This document shows positions 50,890 to 60,249 of a stretch of DNA of 64,000 nt, piece by piece. Both the position numbers and the translations under genes were made by a program. The notes under the pieces were generated by a model. The model saw only the letters and a list, made by a program, of their open reading frames with translations, was not told the DNA's origin and did no database searches. Numbering within the stretch: the stretch's first letter is position 1; each line of letters begins with the position of its first letter. The DNA is from an uncultured Clostridium sp. (GTDB lineage: Bacteria > Bacillota > Clostridia > Christensenellales > CAG-138), in the NCBI GenBank assembly GCA_900542285.1, contig UQNF01000002.1:23090-87089 (forward strand). Direction: 5' to 3'.

Positions 50890-51696
50890 TTAATCCCTTC
50901 TGCCTTCCTGCGCACCGCCGTACGGCTCGTTTAAGTAAGCCTTGCTCCCATAGTAGTATTTGCCGTAGCCGGAATAATGTCCGTACTTGCCCTTTTTGCC
51001 GCCGTTGGCGTCGGGTATCTCGGCAAGCACCGTAAGGCCCAGCGACTGCATGATATCGTCCTCCGTGCGCAGACTGTCATCCGCCACGAACATGATGAGA
51101 AATACGAGATAAGCCGCTATTGCGCCGACAAGCCCGATGAGCGCGTAGGTGAATACGCCCATGCGGTTGCTCGGTTCATCGCTGACGGTGCCGTATTCGA
51201 AAAGATTCACCTGTTGGAAGCCCATGGCCTCGGCGATCTTGTCCTGGCCTATCTCGCACAGGCGGTCAACGATACGCTTTGCAAGCTCCGGCGAATCCGC
51301 TTCGACCGTCACCTCAAGGATCCTCGTATTTTCGGGGTTGCTCGTGGAGATCATCTCGGACAGATCCTTGTATTCAATATCAAGCCCAAGCTCCTCGATA
51401 ACATCATCGACGACAGCATGGCTCTTGAGAAGATAATCGCAGTCGTTGACGACCTTGAGCGCAAGTGAAAAATCTGAGTCCACCGAGCCTGAGCCGGTGT
51501 TCTGCTCCGAACGGAGTATGTACAGCGTTGCCGTGGACGAATACTGCGGAACGAAAACTATCTGCCGAATGCCGAAAACGGCGGCGACTGCGATTGCGGC
51601 GGCGAGAATAAGCACCCACCAGCGCTGCAAAAAAATATCCCAAAGGTCCCTAAAGGTCACGACCCTGGTCTTGCTGACTGCTTTTGTTTCGTTCAT
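50890..51696 (-). CDS. cpsC: CpsC/Wzz-like chain-length determinant and kinase modulator
   Basis: 268 residues, start at 51696 with AAAGGA eight bases upstream. Two membrane helices (WWVLILAAAIAVAAVFGIRQ; YALIGLVGAIAAYLVFLIMF) flank an extracellular Wzz domain (YSSTATLYILRSEQNTGSGS, then ENTRILEVTVEADSPELAKR). This is the CpsC/YwqC pattern. The C-terminal cytoplasmic tail is unusual: it is Gly/Tyr-rich (KYGHYSGYGKYYYGSKAYLN) with eight Tyr in 26 residues, a cluster normally found on the kinase. It anchors and activates CpsD. It has its own promoter. Confidence 0.9.
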   Translation of the reverse strand: MNETKAVSKTRVVTFRDLWDIFLQRWWVLILAAAIAVAAVFGIRQIVFVPQYSSTATLYILRSEQNTGSGSVDSDFSLALKVVNDCDYLLKSHAVVDDVIEELGLDIEYKDLSEMISTSNPENTRILEVTVEADSPELAKRIVDRLCEIGQDKIAEAMGFQQVNLFEYGTVSDEPSNRMGVFTYALIGLVGAIAAYLVFLIMFVADDSLRTEDDIMQSLGLTVLAEIPDANGGKKGKYGHYSGYGKYYYGSKAYLNEPYGGAQEGRRD

Positions 51697-51776
51697 CAAA
51701 GAATCCTTTCGTGTAGATCAGATAGATATACCTGCACCGTGGTGCATTAAGCTTTCAATACAAAAAACCAAATTTA

Positions 51777-51804
51777 ATTATAGTACATTCCGTGCTTTTG
51801 TCAA
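51777..51804 (-). promoter_or_regulatory. Strong sigma-A promoter of cpsCD
   Basis: Minus strand: consensus -35 TTGACA at 51799-51804, 16-base spacer, consensus -10 TATAAT at 51777-51782, about 80 bases before the cpsC start. Confidence 0.8.
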
Positions 51805-51871
51805 GCATTTTTTCATGCTCTGAAGTAAATCAAAAGTAAAAATATGATAGGGCGGAGAGAACGAGCTTGAA

Positions 51872-51900
51872 TTGACTGGTATAAAAAATTATGCTATAAT
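51872..51900 (+). promoter_or_regulatory. Sigma-A promoter of the metallophosphoesterase gene
   Basis: -35 TTGACT at 51872-51877, 17-base spacer, consensus -10 TATAAT at 51895-51900, followed by a ~100-base leader. It is back to back with the cpsC promoter, with 67 bases between -35 boxes. Confidence 0.75.
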
Positions 51901-52003
51901 AGTAGTACAGTCTAATTTTTATTGCGGAAATCCGCATATCCGCAACGGAGATTGGGCAGAAACACACAAGGATGCTAAGAATGCAGAAGGAGAAAACAGA
52001 ATA

Positions 52004-54301
52004 ATGGCGAATACGACCATAAATGTTGCCGTACGAGGGAAGCATGCCGAATGCACGGAAAGGGCAAGCATCGTCAGGGGCAACAGCAACTATATCGTTC
52101 ATTTTGATTTGGACGAGGAATGGAAGGAACACACATACAGGACGGCGGTGTTTTCCTACCGCCGTGAGGGACAGGATTACGTACAGAAGACGCTGTTCAC
52201 CGGGAACGAATGCGAGATACCGACGATGTACTGGGATACCTCCGTGCTGTCCATCGGATTGACTGCCGGAGACGTAATCACTTCGACGCCCGCAATGATC
52301 TGTCTTGAGGACAGCATAACCGATATGAATCCGGTAAACGATGAGCCTTCCGAGGACGTTTACAATCAGATAATGGAACACATCAAGGACGGCAGGCTTC
52401 GTGGGCAGTCCGCCTATGAGGTTGCCGTTGACGAGGGCTATTCGGGAACAAAGGCGGAGTGGCTTGAAAGCCTGAAGGGCAGCCCCGTCATCTCCGCCGA
52501 CCCCTCTACGGAGGCGGTACCCGATTATGTGGCGGCAGAGGCGAACAGGGTCGCCGAGCTGGTCAGGCAGCATCAGACTCCGGACACCATGACCATAATG
52601 GCGGTGAGCGATCCGCATCAGTGTGCGCCGGGTGAGTCCGGCCGGTATGCCGACATCACTGCCGGCAACAAGCACTGCGGCATGGCGATGGATCTTATGA
52701 GAAGGCGGCTCAATATCGATCTGACGCTGATGCTTGGCGATTATGTAAGCGGTTCGAGCGCGACAACGATCGAGCAGGGAAGGACTTCGTATCAGGAGCT
52801 GCTGGCGTGCTTCGGCAGTGCGTTTTCCGGGGGGAGGCTGCTTACCACCACCGGAAATCATGATCATCTGAGCTACAGCACTGCCGCAACCGGGACTCAT
52901 CTCACCGATGCACAGCTATACCCCTATATCGGAAGCTTCAACGGCTGGGCGCAGCTCCCTGCGGCAAACAGGGAGGCAGGCTATTGTTATCAGGATTTTG
53001 AGCGTTACAGGATCAGGGTGATCATGCTGAATATGAACGACCTCACCGACGGACATTCGATCGGCAGCTCCGGCACTGAAGTCGAGCATGTGAGCGAGGC
53101 GCAGCGCGAATGGCTCTGTAAGACGCTGCTCGATGTAAACGCAAAATCGGATGCCTCCGAGTGGGGGATCCTAATCTGCAGCCATGAGCCTGCGGACTGC
53201 GGCTATTTTTACGGCGCAATAGGCAGCATCTTGATTGCGTACAGTGAAAAGGCCTCCGTAACGGTGAACTCAGGCAGTTACAGCTTCTCCGGCGTAAGCG
53301 CCAAGCTTCTTGCCCAGCTGCACGGACACCTTCATAACTATAAGGTCGATAGGATAAGGAAGATCGTGAACGGCGTGACAACTCCGTCGGATGTTACGAG
53401 GATATGCATTCCCAATTCCTGCTTCTACCGAAACAACGAATACGGACAGAATTCCGATTCGGAGTATCTCGACATCGAGTACGGCGAAACGGTCACCTAT
53501 GATAAGACAGCAAACACGGCGCAGGATACCGCCTTCTGCGTGCTGGTCATCGACAAGGCTGCCTCCAAGGTCTATGCTGTTCATTACGGCGCAGGCTATG
53601 ACCGTGAAATAGACATCTCATCGGGCGCGGAAAGCACCTATTCCGTCACGCAGGCCCTCACCGGATGTTCCTCGAGCTTCTCAGACACATCCATTTCGGG
53701 AAACGCCGCCTTCAGTGCGGAGTACACCGTGCAGTCGGGCTATGAGAACCTTACCGTGACCGTGAGCATGGGCGGCATGGACATCACCTCGTCCGCAGTC
53801 ACGGGAAACAGTGTTTCCGTCCCAAGCGTCACCGGGGACATCGTTGTCACTGCCGCAGCAAGCGAAATACTCAACCTTGTTCCCTCCTCTACCGATTCAG
53901 AGGGTGGAATCTATAACGGAACGGGCTATAAGGACGGTTATCGGCTCAACAGCAGCGGAGCGGAGGCGGCATTGAGCGGCTTTGCCGTGACCGGCTTCAT
54001 TCCCTTTACCAAGGGCCAAACCATACGAGTCGGCGGCAGCGGAATCACGTTCTCCGAATACGGATCCATGCTTTATTTTTATGACGGCAGCAAGACCGCC
54101 GTCGCCCAGACCGGCATCGATTATAACCAGATAGGGAAGAGCGAATACGGTGTGTGGGTGACGGATGAGGCTAATTCGGTCGTCTGCCTGACGCCAAGCG
54201 CAAACTATCCTTCCGCCGGAAGCGAGAGCGGCTATTTCAGGGTGAGCGCAAAGGGCAGCGGAGCCAAGCTCGTCGTCACGCTCGATAAGGAGATAGAATA
54301 A
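52004..54301 (+). CDS. Phage-fibre-like protein with calcineurin-type metallophosphoesterase domain
   Basis: 765 residues, start at 52004 after AGAAGGAG. Residues ~1-190 look like the N-terminal module of phage baseplate/tail-fibre proteins: VRGNSNYIVHFDLDEEWKEH then TAVFSYRR, ending in GQSAYEVAVDEGYSGTKAEW, a fibre repeat. A metallophosphoesterase follows with VSDPHQ (~203), LGDYVSG, TTGNHDHL (~284), ICSHEPA (~393) and LHGHLHNYK (~440). The C-terminal ~250 residues have Ig-like strands (FSAEYTVQSGYENLTVTVSM) and a carbohydrate-binding-like end. There is no signal peptide. It may be a cell-surface or phage-derived phosphodiester hydrolase. It interrupts the exopolysaccharide locus on the other strand. 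Confidence 0.75.
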   Translation: MANTTINVAVRGKHAECTERASIVRGNSNYIVHFDLDEEWKEHTYRTAVFSYRREGQDYVQKTLFTGNECEIPTMYWDTSVLSIGLTAGDVITSTPAMICLEDSITDMNPVNDEPSEDVYNQIMEHIKDGRLRGQSAYEVAVDEGYSGTKAEWLESLKGSPVISADPSTEAVPDYVAAEANRVAELVRQHQTPDTMTIMAVSDPHQCAPGESGRYADITAGNKHCGMAMDLMRRRLNIDLTLMLGDYVSGSSATTIEQGRTSYQELLACFGSAFSGGRLLTTTGNHDHLSYSTAATGTHLTDAQLYPYIGSFNGWAQLPAANREAGYCYQDFERYRIRVIMLNMNDLTDGHSIGSSGTEVEHVSEAQREWLCKTLLDVNAKSDASEWGILICSHEPADCGYFYGAIGSILIAYSEKASVTVNSGSYSFSGVSAKLLAQLHGHLHNYKVDRIRKIVNGVTTPSDVTRICIPNSCFYRNNEYGQNSDSEYLDIEYGETVTYDKTANTAQDTAFCVLVIDKAASKVYAVHYGAGYDREIDISSGAESTYSVTQALTGCSSSFSDTSISGNAAFSAEYTVQSGYENLTVTVSMGGMDITSSAVTGNSVSVPSVTGDIVVTAAASEILNLVPSSTDSEGGIYNGTGYKDGYRLNSSGAEAALSGFAVTGFIPFTKGQTIRVGGSGITFSEYGSMLYFYDGSKTAVAQTGIDYNQIGKSEYGVWVTDEANSVVCLTPSANYPSAGSESGYFRVSAKGSGAKLVVTLDKEIE

Positions 54302-54335
54302 AAACAATACCCTATCGCAATAGGGGCGTTAAAAA

Positions 54336-54374
54336 GCAATAAGCCTCCGTATGGTTTCTTTCCGTACGGAGGCT
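54336..54374 (-). terminator. Terminator of the unknown gene at 54.5 kb
   Basis: AGCCTCCGTA (54342-54351) pairs with TACGGAGGCT (54365-54374). On the minus strand the stem is followed by TATTGCTTTTT. It lies 100 bases after the stop of the gene. Confidence 0.75.
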
Positions 54375-54473
54375 CTGCGTATACCCGCTATTCAAACCTA
54401 AGCCCGAAAAATCGGGAGGTCTCGGTTTCTGCTGCTAAGACAGGGAATTCGGCGCTTTGTTCGCTCAGCGAAT

Positions 54474-55301
54474 TTATTCGCATATCCTCATCTCAAAGGT
54501 CGTTTCGTATCCGGCAAACTCTATTTTATAAGTTCCGGCTTTGGGATAGTCCTCTCTTTGGAAGGAAAACTTTTTCTCATTGGAAGGCCCTGACATGATA
54601 CCGTTAATGCTCATACCGATCATCGAAAACATGGGAACATTACTCATGGTCAAATTCTCTGACAGGATCCTCTTTTCTGCGATTTCTCCATCCTCTGTGG
54701 GAGACAGTACCACATCACCGGTGATCTCCCCGGGTGCTCCGCCGCCAAAGAATACTTCCAAAGATAAGCTGAAAGGCGACTCTTCTTTCACATGAAGTGA
54801 AATCCCATTTCCTTTCTTCCAATCGACAAATTCGTCCCGGCTTGGTGTATAGACGGTAGGATACCGTGCGCCCTTATCCGCATACGCCTTTATCAGCGCA
54901 TCGATCTTTTCTATTGATTTATAAAAAGTATTCGCTAATTCATTTGAATTCGAAAGACTGAATGAAATACTGCCTTCATAGCCAAAGCTGTATGAGGTCA
55001 CCGGCATATCATAAGCTGCATATGGATTTGTTCCGCTTATCTTTGCATTGTACACTTCATCTTCAAGGACAATCTTTGCAATTTCATCCAACAGCGATTT
55101 ATCCACAGCATACAGCTTCGACTTCATATCGAGATTATGCCAATTTTTATTTCCGATAAACAGGACCGCATACGAGCCGTCATCACTAAGCGTCACCGCC
55201 GTAGTGCTTTTTCCTCCCTGCATTCCCCCTGACATGAACACAGTGTAGTATATGAGCTGTTTGCCTTCGAACTTTTCTCTGTCGGTGTTCTGCTGTTTCA
55301 T
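54474..55301 (-). CDS. Hypothetical protein
   Basis: 275 residues, start at 55301 with AGGAGG. No family recognised. No signal peptide or membrane helix is seen. The N-terminal two thirds (YTVFMSGGMQGGKSTTAVTL, then YAVLFIGNKNWHNLDMKSKL) look beta-rich with a helical stretch (ELANTFYKSIEKIDALIKAY). The last third (PFSLSLEVFFGGGAPGEITG, then KAGTYKIEFAGYETTFEMRI) resembles an Ig-like strand pattern. It has its own promoter and terminator and separates cpsB from the metallophosphoesterase. A role in surface polysaccharide is only suggested by position. Confidence 0.7.
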   Translation of the reverse strand: MKQQNTDREKFEGKQLIYYTVFMSGGMQGGKSTTAVTLSDDGSYAVLFIGNKNWHNLDMKSKLYAVDKSLLDEIAKIVLEDEVYNAKISGTNPYAAYDMPVTSYSFGYEGSISFSLSNSNELANTFYKSIEKIDALIKAYADKGARYPTVYTPSRDEFVDWKKGNGISLHVKEESPFSLSLEVFFGGGAPGEITGDVVLSPTEDGEIAEKRILSENLTMSNVPMFSMIGMSINGIMSGPSNEKKFSFQREDYPKAGTYKIEFAGYETTFEMRICE

Positions 55302-55330
55302 CTGATAAACTCCTCCTGTTCGCTGCATAA

Positions 55331-55359
55331 AGTATATCAAAAAAACATGAAACGGTCAA
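55331..55359 (-). promoter_or_regulatory. Promoter of the hypothetical gene at 54.5 kb
   Basis: Minus strand: -35 TTGACC at 55354-55359, 17-base spacer, -10 TATACT at 55331-55336, 30 bases before the start codon. Confidence 0.65.
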
Positions 55360-55369
55360 GGGACTGCAC

Positions 55370-55401
55370 AAAAAACCCAAAGAGGTTTAGGACTCTTTGG
55401 G
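55370..55401 (-). terminator. Terminator after cpsB
   Basis: CCCAAAGAG (55376-55384) pairs with CTCTTTGGG (55393-55401), followed by six T on the minus strand. It closes the polysaccharide operon 29 bases after the cpsB stop. Confidence 0.9.
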
Positions 55402-55429
55402 CGTATTCAATGCGGTTTTTCGGACGCAA

Positions 55430-56149
55430 TTATTCGGCATCGGTCAAAAGCTGTATCGCATTTGAGCGGCACAGCGCATCGGCGTATGCCCCTCCGTACC
55501 TTTTTTCGATGAAATCATGGCATTCGGACATCGCCGGCGGCCTTGAGGTCATGTCGTGCGCATCTGACGATACGATATCCGCAAGCCCGGCTTCCAGAAG
55601 TTTGCGGCTCTGCATTCTGATTCGCAGGCCGAAGCCGCCCAGCAGGGATTGAGTATCCAGCTGGATAAGCACTCCGCTCTGCATCATCGCCCGGACCTCG
55701 TCAAGCCTGCCTCCGATGGAAGCGTAACGTTCCGCATGGGCAAGGATGGGACGGTATCCGCCGTTCAGCAGCCTGTCAAGCCCAAGCCTTATGCGGTTCA
55801 GCGGCTCATGGTCGCTGAAATCCACAAGTACATATCTCGTTCCGTTCATCGTGCGGCAATCCCCTCGATGGAGCCAATCGACAGCGCCGTCCATATAGTG
55901 AAGCTCATTTCCGAGGTACAGCCTAAGGTCGGGATAATGCTCCGCCGAGTATTCCGAAAGCTGTTCAAATGCCTTTGCGGTACGCTCTTCATTCCTGCCG
56001 TAATAGCCGGGATGGTAATGCGGAGTAAGGCACATGTATCTCGTCCCGTCCCGGTATGCCGAACCGACTATGCCAAGCATTTCCTCACGAGTCTCAGCTC
56101 CGTCATCAACTCCGTACAGCGCATGGATATGTATATCTGAAAAGACCAT
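55430..56149 (-). CDS. cpsB: CpsB/YwqE-type tyrosine-protein phosphatase (PHP domain)
   Basis: 239 residues; the ATG at 56149 has GGGGTGA upstream, and the first residues (VFSDIHIHALYGVDDGAETR) match the family start. Metal-binding motifs are SDIHIHALYGVDDG, LTPHYHPG, LGNELHYMDGA, LAHAERYASIG and SSDAHDMTSRP. This PHP enzyme removes phosphate from the Tyr cluster of CpsD, completing the on-off cycle for polymer export. It ends the minus-strand polysaccharide operon. Confidence 0.9.
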   Translation of the reverse strand: MVFSDIHIHALYGVDDGAETREEMLGIVGSAYRDGTRYMCLTPHYHPGYYGRNEERTAKAFEQLSEYSAEHYPDLRLYLGNELHYMDGAVDWLHRGDCRTMNGTRYVLVDFSDHEPLNRIRLGLDRLLNGGYRPILAHAERYASIGGRLDEVRAMMQSGVLIQLDTQSLLGGFGLRIRMQSRKLLEAGLADIVSSDAHDMTSRPPAMSECHDFIEKRYGGAYADALCRSNAIQLLTDAE

Positions 56150-56184
56150 GGTTTCACCCCATCTTTTGAATTTCGGCAGCTCCT

Positions 56185-57546
56185 TTACATCTGAAGCCTC
56201 TGCGGCACGCCAAGCGGAGGCAGTGAGGATCGGGGCTGATTCTGAGATGCTTCGAGCCAATCGAATGCCATGCAGAAATACACGGGCATCAAAAAGAACT
56301 CGTCAAACATCAACAGGTCTATTGAGAGCCAGGGCAGGAATATTCCTATGCCCAGGGCAAGCACAGCGAGCAGGCTTCCACGGCGCGGTCTGCTTGTGAT
56401 GAGGAGCTTATAATAGTTCAGCATCCATACGAACAGCATACAGCCGCCGATAATGCCAAGCTGGAACACTATCTGGATTATCGTATTATGGGATGCGGAG
56501 CCATGGACTAAGCTCTTTGTAAGCCCTTGACCCAGAAGCAGAAGCTTGTAGTCGCCGGTAATGGCCTCGTAGTATCTGAGCCACAGCACATCGCGGTGCG
56601 TTGTCAGGCTTGTGAAGTCGGTCGATTGCCGAAACCTGAGCTTTATGACTGCAACGGAGTCCGAGAACAAGTCCGTACAGAACACAATAACGACTCCGAT
56701 TACGATAAACAGCATGGTGACTGCCTTGAACAGCGGCCGCTGCCTGCTGAGCATGAGGGCGAACAGCCAGACGAACAGCATCAGCGCAAATGTCAGCAGA
56801 AAGGTCTTGGAGGCGGCGATAAACCCACAGTAGGTCAGGAGGATTATCGGCACGAAGAGGAGAGCGATATCGACGGATCGCTTTTCCGAAAGCGCCAGCA
56901 GCAGACAGCCTCCGAGCGCTGCGGAGATCTGCACGGAATAGAAGTTTGCATCGCCATAGTAGCCGGAATAGCGGGTGACTGCGCTCCAGCTGTAAACATC
57001 GATAAATCTTGAGATATTCGGGTATTTGGCAAAATACTTTGCGGTTATGCCTGCTATGATGATGCCGATGGACAGGAACAGCGTGCTCATGCGGAAGTCG
57101 GAGCCGTTCATTTCGCCCGAGACGACCAAGGGGAACAGCGCAAGCATGAATATGAACCTGATATAGTCGAGCGTGATGCTGCTGCCGTCCATTACCTTAA
57201 CGGTTAGCGACAGCGCGAGTATCATAAGGGCTGTTATGAGGCTTTTTGCATCAAAACGAAAACCGCTCTTAACCAGCGCGATAAGGCATACGGCGATGAG
57301 GGCAATGGTGTAAAAGGATATGCCCGAATATGACAGCTTGAGCAACGGGGACCAGGGCAGGAAGAACAGAAGGACGGGGAATGCTTTCTTCTTCACGGCG
57401 GCAAAGCATATTGCGGCCATGAAGCCGATCAGGCAGACGCCGATCATAGCCCTGCTGCCAAGTATCTGAGCAGCGCAAAGCAGCGCGGAGATTGCGGCGC
57501 ATACCGCAAGGAGAAGAACATCTGCTCTTTTTGAATCAGCATTCAT
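56185..57546 (-). CDS. O-antigen-polymerase/ligase-like membrane protein (Wzy)
   Basis: 453 residues with about 11-12 hydrophobic helices, such as VLLLAVCAAISALLCAAQIL, LLFVPIILLTYCGFIAASKT and FLLTFALMLFVWLFALMLS. The large loop with TTHRDVLWLRYYEAITGDYK, then LLGQGLTKSLVHGSASHNTI, has the R/H-rich and SHN-type residues of the Wzy/WaaL (O-antigen ligase) superfamily. It likely polymerises repeat units on the outer side of the membrane. Its start overlaps the end of the flippase gene by 11 bases. Confidence 0.85.
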   Translation of the reverse strand: MNADSKRADVLLLAVCAAISALLCAAQILGSRAMIGVCLIGFMAAICFAAVKKKAFPVLLFFLPWSPLLKLSYSGISFYTIALIAVCLIALVKSGFRFDAKSLITALMILALSLTVKVMDGSSITLDYIRFIFMLALFPLVVSGEMNGSDFRMSTLFLSIGIIIAGITAKYFAKYPNISRFIDVYSWSAVTRYSGYYGDANFYSVQISAALGGCLLLALSEKRSVDIALLFVPIILLTYCGFIAASKTFLLTFALMLFVWLFALMLSRQRPLFKAVTMLFIVIGVVIVFCTDLFSDSVAVIKLRFRQSTDFTSLTTHRDVLWLRYYEAITGDYKLLLLGQGLTKSLVHGSASHNTIIQIVFQLGIIGGCMLFVWMLNYYKLLITSRPRRGSLLAVLALGIGIFLPWLSIDLLMFDEFFLMPVYFCMAFDWLEASQNQPRSSLPPLGVPQRLQM

Positions 57547-59065
57547 TCCTATCGACCTCCTTTGCTGCGGAATTGCCGCTTATTTTTGCCATATCCCTGA
57601 ACAGCCGCCTTCCGAACGCGAGAAGCGTCAGGACAAAAAACGGTACGCAGATAATCATTATTACCGGAAAATAACGGACACCGGCTCTGTCAAGCAGCGT
57701 TCTCAAGCGCCCGAACGCAATTATCGCCGCCGCCAAACGCAGCACGAATTTCAGCAGGAATCGCAGGTCAAAAAAGCTGCTTATGCTTCTTCCGAGCTCA
57801 CGCGCGCTGAAATGAAGTACCAGAAGCCCCGTAACAATGGTGACAAACAGCGTTGCAAGCGCAGGCCCGACAATGCCGAAGAGCCTGAACGCCAGCACGT
57901 TAAGCCCGAGGTTCACGAGTACCGAGCCGATGGCGGTCAGCATGAGTGTCTTGGTCCTGCCTGCCGCCGTAAGCAGCAGCGTTACGCTCATAAATTTTAC
58001 CATATCTATAACGATATAGATGCAGAATACCGAAAGACCGCTCAAATATTTTTCCGAATACAGAAGTTCCATGAACTGCGGAGCGGCGGCGAGCAGCGCT
58101 CCGGCAAGAACCGATGTTGAGACGCAGGCGATCTCGAGGAAGGTCTTATAGACTTCAACGGCTTTATCATACTCCCTGTCCGAAATGAGCTTGGTCAGCC
58201 TTGGCAGCAGTATCGTGATGAACGATGACATCACGATATCGAGCGGCAGCGCTTTGGAAGCGTTGGCATAGACAGCGAGCGTTTCGGTATCCGTAAAAAG
58301 GGCGACGATGTATTTATCACAATCCCTGTTCAGCGTGTTAAGGGCAACGAAAACTGCCATAGGTATGCAGTATTTCAGTATTGGCCCGACAAGGCTTGTA
58401 TCCGCCCGACAGAGCCTGATAATGCAGCCATTTTTACGGAGTATGAAGTAGAAAACTATCAGCTGGAGCACATCCAGCAGCGATGAAACTATGAGAATTA
58501 TCCTTATATCCCGTACGAAGAGCACCACGAAAACGATGGTCAGCAGCTTCAGTACAGAGATGATGAGGTTCCTAAGTGCCAGCACCTTGGCCTTGCCGAC
58601 CGAGATGAGCAGGACCTGCGAAATGAATATGAGGTTCTGCAGCGTCGGCAGCAGTGCGGAAAATATCATCAGCTTTCCGAGCGCAGGGTTGTCCATGTAG
58701 GTGCAGATGGGGCCTGAAAGCGCCATTACGGCAATGCCTGCAAGAACGCTGACCGCAAGCTGCATCAGGTAGATTGTGGCCACATAGGCTTCCCTTCGCT
58801 CGTTATCTTTGACGCCGCAGAAAAAGAAGTTCATGCCGTCCATCATGCCGAGTATCGTGACGGAGGCGATGGTGGACGACAGCAGCAGTATCTGCGAATA
58901 TGTTCCGTAGTCGTACTTGGTAAGATGCTGGGAAAGAAGCCTGGTGGTCACGAGGCCCAGCAGCATCGTCATCAGCTTAACGGCAGTGAGAAGCAGGGCG
59001 TCCCCCGAGCTTCCGCCGAGCATACCCTTGACAGCAGTCTTCTTTTGTAAAAAATCAAGCTTCAA
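57536..59065 (-). CDS. Polysaccharide flippase (Wzx/MATE-like)
   Basis: 509 residues with about 12-14 membrane helices. The start is the TTG at 59065, with AAGGA eight bases before it. Typical Wzx/PST features are an N-terminal GDALLLTAVKLMTMLLGLVT then TRLLSQHLTKYDYGTYSQIL, a central IPMAVFVALNTLNRDCDKYI and SKALPLDIVMSSFITILLPR. It moves lipid-linked repeat units across the membrane. It lies between the glycosyltransferases and the polymerase, as in other Wzx/Wzy loci. Confidence 0.9.
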   Translation of the reverse strand: MKLDFLQKKTAVKGMLGGSSGDALLLTAVKLMTMLLGLVTTRLLSQHLTKYDYGTYSQILLLSSTIASVTILGMMDGMNFFFCGVKDNERREAYVATIYLMQLAVSVLAGIAVMALSGPICTYMDNPALGKLMIFSALLPTLQNLIFISQVLLISVGKAKVLALRNLIISVLKLLTIVFVVLFVRDIRIILIVSSLLDVLQLIVFYFILRKNGCIIRLCRADTSLVGPILKYCIPMAVFVALNTLNRDCDKYIVALFTDTETLAVYANASKALPLDIVMSSFITILLPRLTKLISDREYDKAVEVYKTFLEIACVSTSVLAGALLAAAPQFMELLYSEKYLSGLSVFCIYIVIDMVKFMSVTLLLTAAGRTKTLMLTAIGSVLVNLGLNVLAFRLFGIVGPALATLFVTIVTGLLVLHFSARELGRSISSFFDLRFLLKFVLRLAAAIIAFGRLRTLLDRAGVRYFPVIMIICVPFFVLTLLAFGRRLFRDMAKISGNSAAKEVDRNEC

Positions 59066-59076
59066 ATTTGGTTTCC

Positions 59077-60249
59077 TTATGCTTTCGTGCTATCGATAAG
59101 CAGCATAAATTGCTGCATGGCGGCGGCATTGCTGCGCCCTGCGGATAACAGTCGTTGCTTCATCGCGTTCAGCTTCGACGGCTCCGAGATGATGTCGGCC
59201 AACGCTTCGCTGATGCCCTCCTGCGAGTTTTCGCACACACGGCCGCAGCCCTTCAGCATTTCATCGCTGGAGGTGGTCTTTACCGACAGCGTGGGCAGAC
59301 CAAGGCATGCGGCCTCGTCTATGACCATCGGCGCCGCCTCATGGAAGGAGGAGATCAGCAGCAGATCCGCACCCCTCATATAGGGATAGGGATTCTTTCT
59401 TTCGCCGTAGAAATGAACGGCGCCCTGAAGCCCAAGCTCAGCCGTCAGCGCTTCAAGCTCCGTCCGCAAAGCTCCGTCTCCGACGAGGTGAAGTGCGGCA
59501 CGCAGTCCCTTATCACGGCAGTGCTTTATTGCGCGTATTGCTCTGTCGATCCCCTTTTCATGGGCAAGCCTTGCCACGCACAGCACGTTGAAGCAGTCAT
59601 GGGAATACTCAATATCTGCTTCGTCCGCAAGCCTTTTGATTTCATCATAGCGGTGAAAGTTCCGAGCGGTAAAGCATCTTTCACGCAGCTCCGGCAGGAC
59701 CTGCAAAAACGCATCCCTGCATCCGTCGGAGCAGGCGGCAATGCGGTCGAATTCATGATATAAGCGGTTGTTTTCTTCGTTGCTGCCGCCGCATCGGAGG
59801 TAATCGCAATGAAGGTATGCTATCTTTAGGTCGGCATCGACTCTGTCGAGAACGAACTCATTGACCCCTCCGTAGAGCTGGTTCTGCCTGCCGTTGTGGA
59901 GGTAGGATATGGCGGCGTCATATCTCCCGGGCAGCCTTTTCTGCGATTTCAGCATGAGCCTTAGAACTTTCGATCTTCCGAAAAGCCTGCATCCGAGCGC
60001 CAATGCCCCTCGCTTCAGCGTATCTGACAGATGAACGCACTCAGCCTGGCTCATTCCAAGGTATCTGAACAGGGAATCGCAGGCAATAACATCGACTGTA
60101 TCGGGAATATCATCGAGGTATTCGCCGTTTTTATCGAAAAGGCACAGCGTGACATCGTATTCGCCGCAGATATTCCACAGAAGATTACAGAGGCTTTTCT
60201 GCACTCCGCCTATCTTCATGTTATTGTTGACTATCAGCAGCTTTTTCAT
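59077..60249 (-). CDS. Glycosyltransferase family 4
   Basis: 390 residues of the GT-B fold. The N-terminal domain begins LLIVNNNMKIGGVQKSLCNL. The C-terminal domain has FNVLCVARLAHEKGIDRAIR, ALHLVGDGALRTELEALTAE and DLLLISSFHEAAPMVIDEAA, the E-x7-E-like region that binds the nucleotide sugar. It adds a sugar to a lipid-linked unit in the cytoplasm. The start overlaps the acyltransferase stop in ATGA, showing translational coupling. Confidence 0.93.
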   Translation of the reverse strand: MKKLLIVNNNMKIGGVQKSLCNLLWNICGEYDVTLCLFDKNGEYLDDIPDTVDVIACDSLFRYLGMSQAECVHLSDTLKRGALALGCRLFGRSKVLRLMLKSQKRLPGRYDAAISYLHNGRQNQLYGGVNEFVLDRVDADLKIAYLHCDYLRCGGSNEENNRLYHEFDRIAACSDGCRDAFLQVLPELRERCFTARNFHRYDEIKRLADEADIEYSHDCFNVLCVARLAHEKGIDRAIRAIKHCRDKGLRAALHLVGDGALRTELEALTAELGLQGAVHFYGERKNPYPYMRGADLLLISSFHEAAPMVIDEAACLGLPTLSVKTTSSDEMLKGCGRVCENSQEGISEALADIISEPSKLNAMKQRLLSAGRSNAAAMQQFMLLIDSTKA

